Below, one piece after another: positions 24,060 through 34,460 of a stretch of 64,000 nucleotides of DNA. Source of the DNA: Pelobates cultripes. Lineage: Eukaryota > Chordata > Amphibia > Anura > Pelobatidae. A program made the translations under genes and the position numbers. How positions within the stretch are numbered: position 1 is the first letter of the stretch; each line of letters begins with the position of its first letter. The DNA is taken from NCBI GenBank assembly GCA_933207985.1, contig OW240912.1, positions 106,493,886 through 106,557,885 of the forward strand, written 5' to 3'. The notes under the pieces are model-generated. The model ran no database searches. It was not told where the DNA came from and was given only the letters and a program-made list of their open reading frames with translations.

Positions 24060-24979
24060 ATCATGTCTCGGAAGAGTGGGGCAGGAGTTGCCAGTCTGGA
24101 AGCGGAGGGTAGTGTCGTGAAGAAATCCTGAAAACGAAATCGAGACAAGTGATCAGCATCAGTGTTTGTGCACCCCGGAACGTGAATACATGTGATAAAG
24201 AATTGACAGGTAGCTGCTACCCATGTGAGTCATCTCAGGAGTCTCATAATTACCAGGGATGCTGACCAGCCTTTATTGACAATATGGCATGTAGCCATAT
24301 TATCCGAGTAGCACCTAACCGTGTGACCGGACCAATGTGGTCCCCAGGCAATGACCGCTGCCACGATTGGGTACAGCTCAAATAAAGCTGAGGTCTGATC
24401 TCCCCAGATGGCTGCAAAACCTGTGTTTGCTGCGGCATCTGTCCACAGTGTAGGTGAAGTGTCAGAGTGGGGTGGTATAACCATGGCTCGCCCGTTCCAA
24501 GAGGTGAGAAAAAAAAAAACACATCTTCTTACGGGTGCAACACCCCTGCAGTAGGTAGTGTTCGATGCTTGCCAGGGTAGGCTCAATTTTGTCCTGAGGG
24601 AGGCTAGCCTGCATGTGTACAGTGTCTAGTTGTATACCCAAAAATTGCATGTTGGTGCGGGGCCCAACATCTTGTGTGGGGAGACTGGGATAGTGAAGGA
24701 TTCAAACAAAGCCAACATGTGTTTCAAACTACTTGGGGGGAGTGCATTGTTCTCGATCATGAGGAAATCATCCAGATAATGAATGACCTAAGGACATTTG
24801 CACACATTAAGTAATAACCAACACAACGCTTCTGCAAATGTGTCAAAAATACGTGTGCTACTTTTGGAGCCAAAATTGAGATGGGTGAAGAAATAGTATA
24901 ACCCTTGCCATTTAATGCCGTGAAGGTGCCAAAGGGAAGGGAGCATGGGAAGTAACTTGAAGGCATTCACTACATCGGT
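24060..24979 (-). pseudogene. Ngaro RT (C-terminal half) and RNase H
   Basis: Reading down the minus strand from the Gypsy junction: VNAFKLLPM and IHYLDDFLMIE (RT catalytic YxDD box, about 24780), then the RNase H block with LWTDAAANTGFAAIWG and FELYPIVAAVIAWGPHW. Next come YSDNMATCHIVNKG and an IHVPGCTNTDADHLSRF block at about 24160. Several stops and frame changes occur. The RT N-terminal half lies beyond the Gypsy insertion at 30383-30760. Confidence 0.8.
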
Positions 24980-25482
24980 TGTGAGGAACTGACTCTGCTG
25001 GGTTTCGAACCCTGGTTTACATGGTGCTAAACCTTTTCCTTACCAGTACACCAGCCTGCCTTTTGCAAATTTACCTGAGATCTTATACCATTGCTTGTAG
25101 AGTCAAGGTTATCAGTGACAACTCTCTTAAGCTGTGTCTGGTCAGGTGTCTGGTTCTTGGCCTATAAAAGCCACTTCCTGTCTCTGTACCTTTGCCAGAT
25201 TATTGTGGTTCCTGTACTCTCTAATCAAGCGTGTTCCTGTTTCTCCTTCCTGTTGCTGAATTTGGACTGTTTTGACTTTACTGCTTCTCCTTCCCACTGA
25301 CCTCGGCTTGCCTCACTACGATTATCATCTTTCTGTTCCAGTCTCCCATCTCTGCTTAAGACCAGAAGGCCACTCAAGGCTCAGGGGCTCAACCACCTGG
25401 GTAACGAGTGGCTACCTCTGGCAGAAAACATTGCTGATCTGGCTACTGGACTCCAAAACTTTGTAACATCAATATCATTACA
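24980..25482 (+). repeat. Gypsy 5' LTR
   Basis: 503 bp, TGTGAGG...ATTACA. It contains the TATA box at 25163-25169 and the predicted transcript start near 25194. Confidence 0.95.
25163..25204 (+). promoter_or_regulatory. Gypsy LTR TATA box and predicted transcript start
   Basis: TATAAAA at 25163-25169 lies 31 nt upstream of GCCAGATTATT (25194-25204). That spacing fits a transcript starting at 25194. The 11-nt segment is the perfect complement of the primer-binding region at 25484-25494. Confidence 0.65.
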
Positions 25483-25483
25483 G

Positions 25484-25494
25484 AATAATCTGGC
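25484..25494 (+). promoter_or_regulatory. Candidate self-priming primer-binding site
   Basis: AATAATCTGGC begins one base after the LTR. It pairs over exactly 11 nt with GCCAGATTATT, the predicted 5' end of the transcript. Tf1/sushi-type elements are known to prime minus-strand synthesis from the folded 5' end of their own RNA instead of a tRNA. Confidence 0.65.
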
Positions 25495-25500
25495 CCATTC

Positions 25501-27261
25501 ATGGAGACCGTCGGATCAGATTCTGCATTGGCCCAGCAGGTTGCTTTTAATGCAAGAACTATGCAGACCCAGGCACAGACCATTCAAGTGCTGCAGGATC
25601 AGGTAGCTGAACTGCAAAATGAAGTTCGATCAATGCATAGTGAGCTTACCAGCTACAGGGCACATGATGTTGCGGCTGCTGCTACTACTACTGTTACACC
25701 TGCACAAGATGCCCGCTTGCCTCTACCAGAAAAATTTGGAGGAGACCGCAAAAAATTCAGGGGTTTCCTAAATCAATGCCGTTTGCATTTCATGATGTTA
25801 CCTAACCGTTTTCCATCTGAAAGAGAGAAGGTGGGATTTATTTTTTCCCTCTTCAAAGATGAAGCCCTGGCCTGGGGCTCCCCTTTTCTGGAACAGGACA
25901 GTCCAATCTTGGGAAATTTAAAAGACTTTCTTGAGGCCATGTGCCTAGTTTTTGATGATCCCAATCGCTGTGCTACAGCAGAAGCCACTCTCCTTCATTT
26001 ACATCAAGGGAGGCGCTCTGTGGCTGAATATGCTGCTGAATTCAGACAGTGGGTTACTGATACTACTTGGAACCAATCAGCCCAGAGGTTCCACTTCAGA
26101 AGGGGTCTCTCAGAAGCTATAAAAGATGAGCTAGCTCGTGTTGATCTTCCTGTTGAGTTTGATGCATTTGTGCGGTTGGCTATCCGTATTGATCGGAGAC
26201 TTTCAGAAAGAAGATTGGAAAGACAGGGCTCTTTTAAACCAAGTGCTACTCCTACTTTCTATTCAAGAATTTCTACTCCGACCCCACAAACACCTACAGA
26301 CTCTGAACCTGAGGCTATGCAGGTAGATCTAATAAGAGGGCCATTATCCAATGAAGAAAAACAGTGGCGACGCACTCACAACTTATGCCTGTATTGTGGT
26401 AGTGCAGGGCATTATGCCATCAATTGCCCTAGCAAGTCTAAAAGAACAATAGCTATGACTGCTGAGGGTGCACAGATTCAACACCAATCCAAGATTTCAG
26501 ACCAACTGGATTCTGTCACACAACCCTTGTTTTCTCTGGCTCAGGGTGAAGAAGGTATGATGACTCAACATCCTCATTTGGTGGTGCCTATCACTTTGCA
26601 ATATGGTGATAAAATTTCAACTACAGCTATGATAGATTCCGGAGCAGGCGGAAACTTTATGGACATTAAATTTGCAGCAGGAAATAAAATTCAGTCTATC
26701 CCTAAATCTTCACCTGTGTTAATGGAAACAGTAGACGGTTCTCCACTTACGTCAGGCCCGGTTACACATGAGACTGTGCCCTTAAAATTGATTCTGGAAG
26801 TGAATCACCATGAGTCTATATCTTTCCACCTAATTTCCTCAACACAGTTTCCAGTGATTTTGGGTATACCCTGGCTTGCTCTGCATAACCCACAGATTGA
26901 TTGGAAGACTAGAACTTTGTCCTTTCCTTCAGAACACTGCTTAATGAATTGTCAACCCTCTAAGGCGACACCTGTTACCACAACAATTAATGAAATGGTT
27001 GCTACAAACTTAACTAAGCTTCCGCTACAATATCAGGATTTTGCAGATGTCTGTGATAAGAAGAATGCTGATCAGCTTCCACCTCACAGGCCTTATGATT
27101 GCCCCATAGAGCTGCTACCTGGAGCTGCTATCCCATTTGGCCGTATATACTCCCTTTCTGAGCCTGAATTGAAAGCACTTCGTGAATACATACAAGAAAA
27201 TCTTGCCAAAGGCTTTATTCAACCATCACTTCTCCAGCAGGAGCTCCTATATTCTTTGTAG
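25501..27261 (+). CDS. Gypsy gag-protease and start of RT
   Basis: A 586-residue frame. The N-terminal coiled-coil-like stretch (about residues 20-55) precedes a capsid-like region (about 75-245). A CCHC zinc knuckle lies at about residues 296-309 (CLYCGSAGHYAINC). The aspartic protease active site DSGA is near residue 379, with ILGIPWL further on as its second conserved block. The frame runs into the RT N-terminus (LREYIQENLAKGFIQPS) and ends at 27261 because one base appears lost near 27225; the RT continues in another frame. The ATG at 25501 is only 18 nt from the LTR, as in sushi-like elements with a short leader. Confidence 0.9.
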   Translation: METVGSDSALAQQVAFNARTMQTQAQTIQVLQDQVAELQNEVRSMHSELTSYRAHDVAAAATTTVTPAQDARLPLPEKFGGDRKKFRGFLNQCRLHFMMLPNRFPSEREKVGFIFSLFKDEALAWGSPFLEQDSPILGNLKDFLEAMCLVFDDPNRCATAEATLLHLHQGRRSVAEYAAEFRQWVTDTTWNQSAQRFHFRRGLSEAIKDELARVDLPVEFDAFVRLAIRIDRRLSERRLERQGSFKPSATPTFYSRISTPTPQTPTDSEPEAMQVDLIRGPLSNEEKQWRRTHNLCLYCGSAGHYAINCPSKSKRTIAMTAEGAQIQHQSKISDQLDSVTQPLFSLAQGEEGMMTQHPHLVVPITLQYGDKISTTAMIDSGAGGNFMDIKFAAGNKIQSIPKSSPVLMETVDGSPLTSGPVTHETVPLKLILEVNHHESISFHLISSTQFPVILGIPWLALHNPQIDWKTRTLSFPSEHCLMNCQPSKATPVTTTINEMVATNLTKLPLQYQDFADVCDKKNADQLPPHRPYDCPIELLPGAAIPFGRIYSLSEPELKALREYIQENLAKGFIQPSLLQQELLYSL

Positions 27262-29640
27262 AAAAGAAAGATGGCAGTCTACGACCATGTGTTGATTACA
27301 GGGACATTAATAAAATCACTGTTAAAAACCGTTATCCCTTGCCTCTCATTCCTGAACTTCTGGAGAGACTTCGTTCAGCTAAAATATTTACGAAGCTTGA
27401 TCTACGGGGGGCATATAATCTGGTTCGCATAAGACCAAATGATGAATGGAAAACAGCTTTCAGAACCAGGTACGGACATTACGAATATCTAGTAATGCCA
27501 TTTGGGCTTTGTAATGCCCCTGCAACTTTTCAGCATCTAATCAATGATGTACTACGGGATCTCCTGGATCAGTTTGTTGTGGCATATTTGGATGATATCC
27601 TGATATTTTCTGATAATCTTGAAAATCACAGAAAACAGGTCTGCATTGTTCTTGAGCGCCTTCGTACCCACCACCTATACATTAAACTGGAAAAATGTGA
27701 GTTTGAACAAACAGAAATTCAGTTCCTGGGGTATGTAATAACTCCTAAAGGTTTAAGTATGGACGCAAGTAAAATTAAAGCTGTGCTGGATTGGCCCATC
27801 CCCAAGAATGAAAAAAATATACAGAGATTTGTGGGGTTTGCCAATTTTTACAGGCGTTTCATTAAGAATTTCTCTGCCGTTATTACACCGATCACTGAAC
27901 TTACACGTAAAGGGACTCCTTTTCAGTGGTCCAATAAGGCTGACACTGCATTTTCCAGATTAAAGACTCTGTTTACATCTGCCCCTATCTTGGTACATCC
28001 TCAGCCAGAATTGCCATTTACTGTAGAGGTAGATGCTTCTGATTCAGCTGTTGGGGCTATACTGTCTCAAAGGACTGGACCTAAGATGTTGTTACATCCA
28101 TGTGCCTTCTATTCCCGCCAGATGTTACCAGCAGAAAGAAATTATGACATAGGGAATAAAGAACTTTTGGCTATAAAAGCTGCCTTCGCCGAATGGAGAC
28201 ATCTCTTGGAGGGAGCCACCCATCCAATTACTGTGCTCACAGATCACAAAAATCTGGAATGTATCCAATCCGCTAAGAGACTGTCAGCCAGACAAGCACG
28301 CTGGTCCCTATTTTTCTCAAGGTTTAATTTTTTTATTTCATACCGCCCTGGTTCCAGAAATGGCAAGGCGGATGCCTTGTCTAGGATAGCTGACCCCCTC
28401 CATACTACAGTAACCAAGGCCACCATCTTGCCGGAGAGCAGATTGTTAGGAGTTACCTTTCCTTCTGATCTAATGTCTCGCATTAAAAAGGGCTACTCTA
28501 AAGATCCAGTTTTTCGTGATCCTCCTCGTGATCTTCATATGACCATGCTTAATGGGTTTTGGATTTTTCAACAACGTCTGTTTGTTCCAGAATCAGTGCG
28601 ACTGGACGTTTTACGCCTCTACCATGACTCTAAACCAGCAGGTCATCCAGGAATCCGAAAGACACAAGAACTACTTACCCGATCCTTTTGGTGGCCTAAA
28701 TATTATGAGGATGTTAAGAAGTATGTGTCCTCTTGTGATGTATGTGCCAGACATAAGACTCCTCGCTCATCCCCTGTTGGCTTGCTTCAGCCTCTTCCGA
28801 TTCCTCATCGTCCCTGGGGATCTATATCCATGGACTTTATTGTGGAACTACCTCCCTCTAAGGAACACACTACTATTCTTGTTGTTGTGGACCGGTTAAC
28901 CAAGATGAGTCATTTCATACCAGCTCGTGGTCTCCCTTCAGCTAAACAGACTGCTGACCTTGTTATTCGGGAAATATTTCGCTTGCATGGAGTGCCTGAT
29001 GAAGTAATTTCTGACAGGGGAGTGCAGTTTACATCTCATTTTTGGAAATATTTTTGTTCTATTCTAGGTATTAATGTAAATCTGTCTTCAGCTTTTCATC
29101 CACAAAGTAATGGACAGACTGAGCGAACCAACCAGACTTTAGAACAATATTTGCGGTGCTATATTAGTTACCTGCAGGATGACTGGCTGGATTTTCTACC
29201 CACGGCGGAGTTTGCCTATAACAATGCCCAACACTGCTCCACTTCTCTGAGCCCATTTTTTGCCAATTATGGTTACCATCCAACCTTTCTAGTGAGTCTC
29301 CCAATTACTACTCCCATTCCTGCAGTCACTGACCGGCTAACCGCCTTACGAGATTCCCAAGAACTGTTGAAGGAGACTCTTTCGGAGGCTCAGGAATGTT
29401 ACAAAAGAGCTGCTGATAGGCACAGAAAGGAGGCCCCAGTTTATCATGTTGGTGACAAGGTTTGGCTGTCAACAAAGAATCTTAAGCTTAGGATTCCTTC
29501 TCATAAATTGGGTCAAAAGTTCATGGGACCTTTTAAGATAATCGCTCAGATCAATGCAGTCACCTTCCGTCTGCAACTTCCGGATTCCATGAAAATACAT
29601 CCGGTGTTTCACGTGGCACTGCTTTTCATGAAAATACTTT
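27225..29640 (+). CDS. Gypsy RT, RNase H and integrase
   Basis: The RT frame is open from about 27225 (SPAGAPIFFVEKKDGSLRP); the first ATG at 27339 is internal. It shows LDLRGAYNLVRI, FGLCNAPATFQ and the catalytic YLDDIL near 27585. RNase H spans roughly 28020-28390 (VDASDSAVGAIL; ADALSRI). Integrase has the HHCC finger (HPGIRK...CDVCARH) and DDE core residues in MDFIVELP, SDRGVQF and an Asn/Gly/Glu block NGQTERTNQ. At about 29630 the reading frame shifts relative to the chromodomain, so the frame to 29909 is misread at its end. Confidence 0.92.
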
Positions 29641-29917
29641 CCCTGGTCGAGCCTTGCCTGCCCCACCACCAGTCCTCGTGGATGGTGAAGATGAATACGA
29701 AGTGGAAAAAATTCTTGACTCCAGGATCTTCCGCAACAAGCTTCAATACTTGGTTCATTGGAAAGGCTATGGTGAGGAGGATAGATCGTGGGAACCAGTG
29801 GACAATATTCATGCTCCTGATCTTCTTCAGTCTTTCCATGCACAGTACCCTGCTAAACCAGGAAATAGGGCATCCAGAGGCTGCGCCTGTAGAGGTGGAG
29901 GTAATGTGAGGAACTGA
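29641..29917 (+). CDS. Gypsy integrase C-terminal chromodomain
   Basis: The block DEYEVEKILDSR, then LQYLVHWKGYGEEDRSWEP and a DLLQSFH helix are a classical chromodomain with the aromatic-cage positions Tyr, Trp and (in the RSWEP block) Trp. In chromoviruses it guides integration towards modified chromatin. It is in a different frame from the integrase core, separated by a one-base change near 29630. The ATG at 29654 is internal. Confidence 0.9.
29891..29904 (+). promoter_or_regulatory. Gypsy polypurine tract
   Basis: Purine-rich AGAGGTGGAGGTAA immediately upstream of the 3' LTR, the expected plus-strand primer site. It overlaps the end of the chromodomain frame. Confidence 0.6.
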
Positions 29918-30382
29918 CTCTGCTGGGTTTCGAACCCTGGTTTACATGGTGCTAAACCTTTTCCTTACCAGTACACCAGCCTGCCTTTTGCAAATTTACC
30001 TGAGATCTTATACCATTGCTTGTAGAGTCAAGGTTATCAGTGACAACTCTCTTCAGCTGTGTCTGGTCAGGTGTCTGGTTCTTGGCCTATAAAAGCCACT
30101 TCCTGTCTCTGTACCTTTGCCAGATTATTGTGGTTCCTGTTTCTCCTTCCTGTTGCTGAATTTGGACTGTTTTGACTTTGCTGCTTCTCCTTCCCACTGA
30201 CCTCGGCTTGCCTCACTACGATTATCATCTTTCTGTTCCAGTCTCCCATCTCTGCTTAAGACCAGAAGGCCACTCAAGGCTCAGGGGCTCAACCACCTGG
30301 GTAACGAGTGGCTACCTCTGGCAGAAAACATTGCTGATCTGGCTACTGGACTCCAAAACTTTGTAACATCAATATCATTACA
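29905..30382 (+). repeat. Gypsy 3' LTR
   Basis: 478 bp. It matches the 5' LTR except for a 25-bp deletion between two GTTCCTGT repeats and about two substitutions. Confidence 0.95.
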
Positions 30383-31221
30383 TCCGTTTTACTTAACCAT
30401 GCCCCTGTGCCTGCTTTAATGATGGCCCCTATGGCATGGTCGATAATGGCGTAATGTAGTGAAAACTCTTCAGAAGGTATGAGTGAGTTTAGGCTGGGGA
30501 CCGTGGAGGAATGTGGTGCTGATAAATCAATGATCAGTCTAGGTTTGAGTGAGATTTTTCAGTTGACAACCCCAATGGGGTTGGTTCTCCAAGACGTGAA
30601 AGGTGGTGAAAAGAATGGGCCCAATAAGAACCCTTGGTTTACCTCGGTCATAATGAGTTTGTGTACCAACTGTTGGTCATCTTATGTGGATAGTAGGTTG
30701 TCACATTCCAGTGTACCTGTAGGTAAATGTATCAACCCGGTGTGAAATCCCTCAGTCAGTCCCGTTATAAGATAGTTACTGAAATGGCGTGATGGGTGTA
30801 GATGTAACAAAGTGGTGAGTAATCTGATGTTCACGCACGTAAGATACGGTTTAGGAAATGGTTTATTTGAGCACATTGTCTTGGAATGGGCCCTGAAACA
30901 GTGTGAACACACATGCATTAACCTGCAAGAACTGAAACCACAATTCCCCGCGTTAAAATTATTGCAAACTTGGGATTTACCTAAAAATACAATATCCCTG
31001 CCCAGTTTGTCTTTTAATCCTCTAGTAGGTCTTTGGAAGTTAGAAGCCGGTTGGTTTTATTCAATTTCAGCCGAATTCGGGCAGGAATTGGTGCTATGCG
31101 TTGCCGATGCACACACTGCACAAGCTGGGGGTCTGAGGCCTGCAAAGTGCCTGCAGAATAGCTCCGTGTCCAACGTGTTCCAATTTATGCATAAATTGAA
31201 CTGAGCCAGAGCCGCAGCCAC
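30383..31221 (-). pseudogene. Ngaro zinc-knuckle region and RT N-terminal half
   Basis: On the minus strand: LFCRHFAGLRPPACAVC, then a cysteine/histidine cluster with NFNAGNCGFSSC and HVCSHCFRAH. The RT N-terminus follows with HTGLIHLPTGTLECDN, TSWRTNPIGVV, PRLIIDLSAPH and GAWLSKTD. The last block meets VVNAFK across the Gypsy insertion. Stops and frame changes are present. Confidence 0.75.
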
Positions 31222-31991
31222 CTATGCAGAGAAGGAACGGTGGTAATCGTAAAAAACTGTACCACCGTATTTGTGCTCCAGATCCACCATTTTGTGCATG
31301 TATGCATCCAACTCTGCTCTTCTCTCAGGGAAAACTGAGCAGTAGACATCTCTATAAACCCCAAACCCCAGCACGAATTCAGGGATGGACAATTTCTTAT
31401 TTAGCCGGGGGTCTCTAGCCCTTAGTACCACAGAAATATCAGTGTATGCAAAGGTCCGGTTCTCCAGGACATCCTGGGAGGCAATGAGACCAGGTTAACG
31501 TCCTTGCCTTCCAGAATGTCCTTTTTAAGGTGAGATGGGACCATATGCGAGGGATTAATTGATTCTATAGCCGCCATAGATTCAAAGGAATTACCGGGCA
31601 TAGCATTAGAGAGAGGATGACTGGTGACCGCAGTATTGGTAGTGGACTGATTAGCCCCAGCCTCCAATTTATCCAGCCTGTCACTTATTGTGCCAATGGA
31701 TGCCATTAGAGACATCATCATGGCATGAAAAGCAGGTAATTGAGTCCCGCTAGGGCCTTCCCCCGCCTTGGAGTTGTCGGTGGTAGTGTTCAGTAATCTA
31801 AACAACTCCCCTTTCCTAGCAGTAGCTTGGAAAGGGATGCAGCGTCTTCTGAGTTCAGCTGTGAGATGTGGGATGGTCCATGATTTAAGGGACGAAGGGC
31901 TATTCACATCTGCACCAGGCACAGGGGTACCAGGCCTAGCAGGAGTGCTGGGTAGTAAAAGTTCATCAGGGATATCAGGAGTTTGTGACAA
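31222..31991 (-). pseudogene. Ngaro ORF1 with SAP-like domain
   Basis: It starts MSQTPDIPDELL at 31991. A SAP-like helix-extended-loop-helix (WTIPHLTAELRRR...KGELFRLL) occupies about residues 35-68, which suggests DNA binding. The downstream part (MSWRTGP, then FVLGFGVYRDVYCSVFPERR, then YMHKMVDLEHKYGG) resembles the Gag-like region of Ngaro/DIRS elements. A frame change lies near 31425. Its role as Gag-like is by family analogy. Confidence 0.75.
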
Positions 31992-33428
31992 AACTGAAAA
32001 ATATAAAAATTTGTTTTATCAGTCATATGTTATGAATTAGGGTGGGTACTGGTGTGGCCAAGCGGTGAAACAATTATGCTTTGTGAGTGTGACAGATGAG
32101 TCCCTGCTAGTTGCCAAGCGGCCTGAGAGGCACTATCTATGCGTGGGCCAGAGGGGAAATTGAGGCCATCGAACGTTGTGGTGGGGTGTTGGCCTCTCGG
32201 TGTCAATTAAAGCATAAGAAAGAATAGGAGTGACAGGTGAGGCCCTCTCTTTGCAACAGTGTGAAGCGGCTGGCTATGATTTGGCCCGAGGGGCGTAGTA
32301 CCTCCGAGTATGAGGATGGGGATTTTGGCCTCGCGGGACCACTAGCCTATGGATTAAGACCAGAAAATTTTTAATACCTAATTGGGTCACACAATCTAGG
32401 ACCAGTACCACTCAGAACCTAGAAAGAAATGGGTTCTGGCATAGTACCTGATATGTGAGTCAGGGCAAGCTGTCAACGTAGAGGTAAACAGCGATTGTAA
32501 TAGTATTGAGATGTTGACCTGTGAACATGAGATTTGATATATATAAAAGTCTGAATGTAAGGTAGTAGTTTTGGCCAGATCGTGGGCCCTAAAAACCAGA
32601 ACCTACCCGATGCTGAGCAAAAAGTAGATTTAAATGAAAAGAAGATGATGGCTTCCGTGCTTGTAAAAGCTACCGTCCAACGTATAATGACCTAAAAAAG
32701 TAAATTACACACTTAACTATTTTAATCTGTATCATTGGCCTTCAGATTGAATGCATAATTAAATTCCAACCAACCTAGAAGTAAATATAATTGATACAAG
32801 TGTCAGAAATCACAATTCCTAGTACGAACCCCTGGTATGAACCTGTGGGAAAAAGTCAGGAAAATCAGGACACATCATCCAGGTTTAAACATTTATATTT
32901 ACTTTAGTAGAATTTTATAAGTGACTGTAATAACGTTTGTAACCAGTAGGGGCAAAATCCCCATGGAGTACCGGCTGAATTTGTGCTTATTCGTGAGTTT
33001 GTTGTAATTACTGAAAGAACTAGGTAGAGTGTTGAAACATATGAATAGATACATCCTAAGTGGTATTCAAAAACCGAACAGAAAGATGTTATATGTATAT
33101 AACCGAATGATAGCGTTCGTTAGATTAGGAAATGTGAAACATGCGAGTAGATGAGGGAATTAGCCGAATGGCATAGTGCATGAAAAGGAAAAGAACTGAA
33201 TGCTGATTTCAAACGAACGGGGCTCCGCCGTATAAAGCAAGGAAGTTATGCGGCGGTTGATTTACGGCAGGCCTAACTAACGTTTTTTCGCGGCGGTAAA
33301 GTAACGAGCGGGCTGTGCGGATGCCGGCAACGGGAAGGAGAGCCAGGGAAGCACCGGACCAGGAGACCATGAGGAAACAGGTAAGGAAAATCCAAGATGG
33401 CGATCTGAACCGGAAGTAAAACGTTTCA
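31992..33428 (-). other. Ngaro 5' leader
   Basis: No open frame of note lies between the 5' repeat and ORF1. The stretch at 33210-33430 is GC-richer and could hold the promoter. Confidence 0.5.
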
Positions 33429-33525
33429 GACTCGCCAGACCAGCAATGGTAAGGTGGGAGTGGATTGGCAGCCCTTTTAAAGGAAATTCAAGCCCCTCCC
33501 ACAACTACAGGACAAGCCTTCAAAT
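33429..33525 (-). repeat. Ngaro split repeat A1 (5' end)
   Basis: The 97-bp 5' terminus of the element, matching A2 at 22842-22938. Confidence 0.85.
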
Positions 33526-33650
33526 ATATATATAATCCACAAAGAGTGCACTCACAGGACTCTTTGAATTCAAATAAGTGTTTTATTTAAGCAAACAAAT
33601 GCATATAAAGTCGACGTTTCAGTCCAGACGGACTTTTATCAAGACCACAC
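33526..33650 (-). mobile_element. Short PLE terminus with hammerhead-like fold
   Basis: On the minus strand it reads GGTCTTGATAAAAGTCC, loop GTCT, GGACT, then GAAACGTCGAC. The 5-bp stem followed by GAAACG and the GTC/GAC closing stem resemble the type found in PLE2. The core is degenerate (TTGATAA instead of CTGANGA). The outer end (AGAGTGCACTCACAGGAC) resembles the ends of the other PLEs here. It is wedged between the Ngaro end and foldback element A. Confidence 0.5.
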
Positions 33651-34460
33651 ATATATATATATAATAATTCTATGTAAATATTTATGTAATAAATATTAGT
33701 GTTTCAAAACAGTAAAATGTATTACAACGATGATATCGTCAGTTAAAGTGAAATTTTTAGCATTTTTCACACACAAATGGCACTTACACGGATGATATAA
33801 TTGTTGTGATACATTTTACGGTATTGAAACAGTAATATTTGTGTTCAGCGAAGTCTCCTGAGTATAACAGTACCCGTCATTTACAGGTTTTATGGTGCTT
33901 TCAAAAGTTACAGAGTCAAATATAAGGCTTGCATTTCAGTTTTTTTCACATTAAAATTTGCCAGATTGGTTATGTTGCCTTTGAGACGGTATGGTAGCCC
34001 AGGAATGAGAATTACCCCCATGATGGCATACCATTTGCGAAAATAGACAATCCAAGGTATTGCAAATGGGGTATGTCCAGTCTTTTTTAGTAGCCACTTA
34101 GTCACAAACACTGGCCAAAATCAGCATTCAAATTAGTTTTTTGCATTTTTCACACACAAACAAATATGAACACTAAATTTGTCCAGTATTTGTGACCAAG
34201 TGGCTACGTAAAAGACTGGACATAACCCTTTTGCAATACCTTGGGTTGTCTACTTTTGCAAATGGTATGCCATCATGGGGGTAATTCTCATTCCTGGGAT
34301 ACCATACGGTCTCAAAGGCAACGTAACCAATCTGGCGAATTTCAATGTGAAAAAACTGAAAAATGTAACGTGCTATATTTGACCATATAACTTCTCACAA
34401 CACCATAAAACCTGTACATAGGGGGTACTGTTTTAGCCGTGAGACATTGCTAAATACAAA

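Larger units (their letters stand above)
24980..30382 (+). mobile_element. Ty3/Gypsy chromovirus LTR retrotransposon
   Basis: It has two LTRs (24980-25482 and 29905-30382), an 18-nt gap to the gag start, gag-pro, RT-RNase H-integrase and a C-terminal chromodomain. The flanks TCGGT (24975-24979) and TCCGT (30383-30387) are a 5-bp target duplication with one mismatch. LTRs are nearly identical apart from a 25-bp deletion and two substitutions that I can see, so the insertion is young. Two frame changes in pol inactivate this copy. The host site is the RT of the Ngaro element. Confidence 0.95.
22674..33525 (-). mobile_element. Ngaro-type (DIRS order) tyrosine-recombinase retrotransposon
   Basis: On the minus strand the order is: left repeat (33525-33429), leader, ORF1 with SAP-like domain, zinc-knuckle region, RT, RNase H, tyrosine recombinase, then repeats in the order B1-A2-B2 (23066-22674). 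That is the split direct repeat layout known for Ngaro elements. Elements of this group lack an integrase and are thought to integrate a circular cDNA by recombination. A Gypsy insertion at 24980-30382 splits the RT. Without it the element is about 5.4 kb, a normal length. Confidence 0.85.

Noticed and set aside
29654..29917. Stand-alone host chromodomain gene
   Set aside because: It lies between the Gypsy integrase and 3' LTR and is the normal chromovirus C-terminus in a shifted frame.
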